Shown here in pieces: positions 62,457 to 64,000 of a DNA stretch of 64,000 bases (position 1 is the first letter of the stretch; each line of letters opens with the position of its first letter). The notes under the pieces were generated by a model. It had not been told where the DNA came from, ran no database searches, and saw only the letters and a program-made list of their open reading frames with translations. Origin of the DNA: Lachnospiraceae bacterium. GTDB taxonomy: Bacteria > Bacillota > Clostridia > Lachnospirales > Lachnospiraceae. The stretch covers positions 1 to 64,000 of the forward strand of contig JAKSPC010000002.1 of assembly GCA_024405155.1 (NCBI GenBank). The letters are read 5' to 3'. The position numbers were made by a program, and so were the translations under genes.

Positions 62457-63200
62457 TTACAGTTTGTGACGTTCGTCTTCTTTGCGCGGAGGCCATCCGG
62501 GAAGATCTCCGTCCACGATGGCGCGGAACAGCCGCTTGTCTGCTCCCGGATTCTCCTCATAGATCTTTTTTAACAGGTTCTTTACATATTCACGCTTTGT
62601 GACCCCGTCCATAGGACAGGGGTTTTTGCATATGGGGAGTTCTTCCCGTTTGGCAAAACTCACGATATCCGCCTCATCCACCAGAATAAACGGACGGATC
62701 ACGGTCAGCCCCGTTCTGTCAAGATAGGTCTTTGGAGAAAAAGTATAATAGCGACCCTCAAAGATCAGTGCCATGATGCTGGTTTCAATGAGGTCATCTT
62801 TATGATGTGCATAAGCGATCTTGTTTGCGCCGATCTCTTTTGCTTTGTCGTTCAGTGCGCCTTTTCTGAGTTTGGCACAAAGTGCGCAGGGATTTGATTC
62901 TTTCCTTACATTATAAAGCACGTCGGCAATATCCGTCTTTACGATGTAATAAGGGATATCCAGCTGTTTGCAAAGCTCAAAGACAGGTTCCAGGTTGAAA
63001 TTTCCAAGCCCCAGATCCACGGTAATGGCACTGAGATCGAATTTATGGGGGTAAAACTTCCTCAGGCGGTCTAATGTAATGAGAAGAGACAGGGAATCCT
63101 TGCCGGCAGAAACACCAACGGCGATATGATCCCCGTCATCGATCAGCTGATACAGATCAATGCATTTTCTTGTAAGACTCAATAATTTCTGGCTATCCAT
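62457..63200 (-). CDS. TtcA/TilS-type tRNA thiolation ATPase
   Basis: 247 residues. PP-loop VSAGKDSLSLL (about 29-39), CALCAKLRKGAL with CxxC (about 110-121) and ICKNPCPMDG with a further Cys; AYAHHKDDLIET is the second nucleotide motif. This is the layout of TtcA, which makes 2-thiocytidine in tRNA, though Firmicutes homologues may act on other substrates. It starts one base from the recombinase stop. Confidence 0.82.
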   Translation of the reverse strand: MDSQKLLSLTRKCIDLYQLIDDGDHIAVGVSAGKDSLSLLITLDRLRKFYPHKFDLSAITVDLGLGNFNLEPVFELCKQLDIPYYIVKTDIADVLYNVRKESNPCALCAKLRKGALNDKAKEIGANKIAYAHHKDDLIETSIMALIFEGRYYTFSPKTYLDRTGLTVIRPFILVDEADIVSFAKREELPICKNPCPMDGVTKREYVKNLLKKIYEENPGADKRLFRAIVDGDLPGWPPRKEDERHKL

Positions 63201-63201
63201 A

Positions 63202-64000
63202 TTAACGATCTCTCAGTTTTACGTTTCGGAATGCGGAACGCTTGATCTCCGTATCCGTTGCTGCATAGTGTTTTTGCGTGGTCGCAATGTTTTTGTGTCC
63301 TAAAGTATCGGCTACCAGCTTGATATCGCCGGTCTCCTTATAGAGGTTCGTTCCGAAGGTGGATCGCATCTTATGCGGGGAGATCTTTTCGCCGGAGCGA
63401 TAGGGGAGTGCAGCAGCCACGTATTTCTTTAAAAGGATCTCAACGCTTCTCACATTGATCCGTTTGTGACGAAGGGAGAGGAAGAGGGCGTTTTCACCTT
63501 CCGGAGGCTGATAGTTGTCTCTGGCGTTTTCCAGATAGTTTTTTAAAGTTTCTTCGATCTCGTCACCCATGTAGACGGTATCTCTGCGGTGGCCCTTGCG
63601 CATGATATGGATGGCACCGTCATTAAAGTCAATGTCCGAAAGATCCAGTCCCACGCATTCGGATACTCGCATGCCGGTGCCTAAAAGCATGGTGATGATG
63701 GCCAGATCCCGGTCATGGTTTACTTTCCGCCACCCGTCTCTCGTTAAATATGAACTATGTTCAGTATCGCTGTTTTCCGACATGTCGATGTAATCCAGAA
63801 GTTCCGCCACTTCGTTGGGCTGCAGATAAACGATCTCATGATCCGTTCTGGCTTTCAACTGTACGATGGCTGAAGGATCGTGATCGATCATGCGGTCGGC
63901 GAGAAAGAACTTGTACATGGATTTCAGACTGGCAAGTTTTCTTGCCTTGCCGTTGTAATCGTTTCTGTGGATGACGCCAAGACGTTCGTATTTGGTGAGA
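63202..64000 (-). CDS. Tyrosine recombinase, XerC/XerD type (5' part outside window)
   Basis: At least 265 residues read without stop to the window edge; the N-terminal end is missing. Catalytic residues are in place: GTGMRVSECVGLDL (Arg), SPHKMRSTFGT (His-x-x-Arg), LGHKNIATTQKHYA (His and nucleophile Tyr). XerC/D proteins resolve chromosome dimers; phage integrases share the fold. Housekeeping neighbours favour a Xer role. ATG 63918 is internal to the frame, as codons before it (LTKYERLGVIHR) fit the SAM-like N-terminal domain. Confidence 0.85.
   Translation of the reverse strand, partial: LTKYERLGVIHRNDYNGKARKLASLKSMYKFFLADRMIDHDPSAIVQLKARTDHEIVYLQPNEVAELLDYIDMSENSDTEHSSYLTRDGWRKVNHDRDLAIITMLLGTGMRVSECVGLDLSDIDFNDGAIHIMRKGHRRDTVYMGDEIEETLKNYLENARDNYQPPEGENALFLSLRHKRINVRSVEILLKKYVAAALPYRSGEKISPHKMRSTFGTNLYKETGDIKLVADTLGHKNIATTQKHYAATDTEIKRSAFRNVKLRDR

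Noticed and set aside
62440..62470. Terminator between the convergent genes
   Set aside because: The stop codons are adjacent and no hairpin with T tract is present.
33178..64000. tRNA-Pro and the tyrosine recombinase as att site and integrase of an island
   Set aside because: They are 30 kb apart with housekeeping genes between them and I saw no repeat of the tRNA 3' end.

Overview
The window looks like a chromosomal segment of a Gram-positive Clostridia member, most likely family Lachnospiraceae. The reasons are gene content and order rather than any marker gene: a monoderm-type Tad (type IVc) pilus locus without secretin or pilotin, PASTA-domain Ser/Thr kinase, a very large class B PBP in the mre cluster, split two-gene transketolase, short S21, the phoH-ybeY and miaB-mutS-mutL-miaA operons, and A-rich ribosome binding sites of the AGGAGG type. 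Apart from the window edges, nearly all DNA is coding.

Region 1 (1-4660) is accessory. It holds the tail of an IS200/IS605-type element, a possible short RNA unit, a hipB-hipA toxin-antitoxin pair, an IS4-family element (2141-3797) that landed inside the hipA terminator and whose transposase is frameshifted, then small orphan ORFs and a vapC remnant.

Region 2 (4676-32860) is the most unusual part. An XRE repressor gene and a zinc-ribbon membrane protein run leftward. Rightward run 23 genes: lipoprotein, TadZ-like, TadA, TadB, TadC, Flp-like pilin, prepilin peptidase, WG-repeat protein, two TadE-like pseudopilins around a giant TadG-like protein, then a signalling block (FHA protein, PP2C, FHA protein, PP2C, PP2C, kinase with a solute-binding-protein-like sensor, PASTA kinase), and finally five exported proteins, two with cell-wall-binding repeats. 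The same palindrome, TACGCA-N2-TGCGTA, lies in front of the repressor gene and over the -35 box in front of the pilus operon, which suggests direct control. Nine D/E-rich Thr motifs with pT-x-x-hydrophobic spacing occur in both FHA proteins and in the N-terminal tail of the first kinase; they look like FHA docking sites. Together this reads as a phospho-switch-controlled Tad pilus or secretion machine with its own surface cargo.

Region 3 (32861-39463) has terminators, tRNA-Pro(GGG) on the minus strand, a stand-alone LarA-family gene, a membrane-anchored carboxylesterase-like protein whose nucleophile serine is glycine, malic enzyme and split transketolase.

Region 4 (39570-53948) is a tightly packed housekeeping run with start-stop overlaps: rpsU, phoH, ybeY, MurJ/SpoVB-like flippase, two flavoproteins, DUF896 protein, miaB, mutS, mutL, miaA and a COG4100 PLP enzyme. 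Region 5 (53972-62456) is the radC-mreC-mreD-mrdA-rodA-mgsA cell-shape operon followed by a P-loop protein and a HlyD-like protein. Region 6 (62457-64000, minus strand) has a TtcA/TilS-type protein and a tyrosine recombinase that is cut by the window end. All functional calls come from reading motifs and order by eye; no database search was run.
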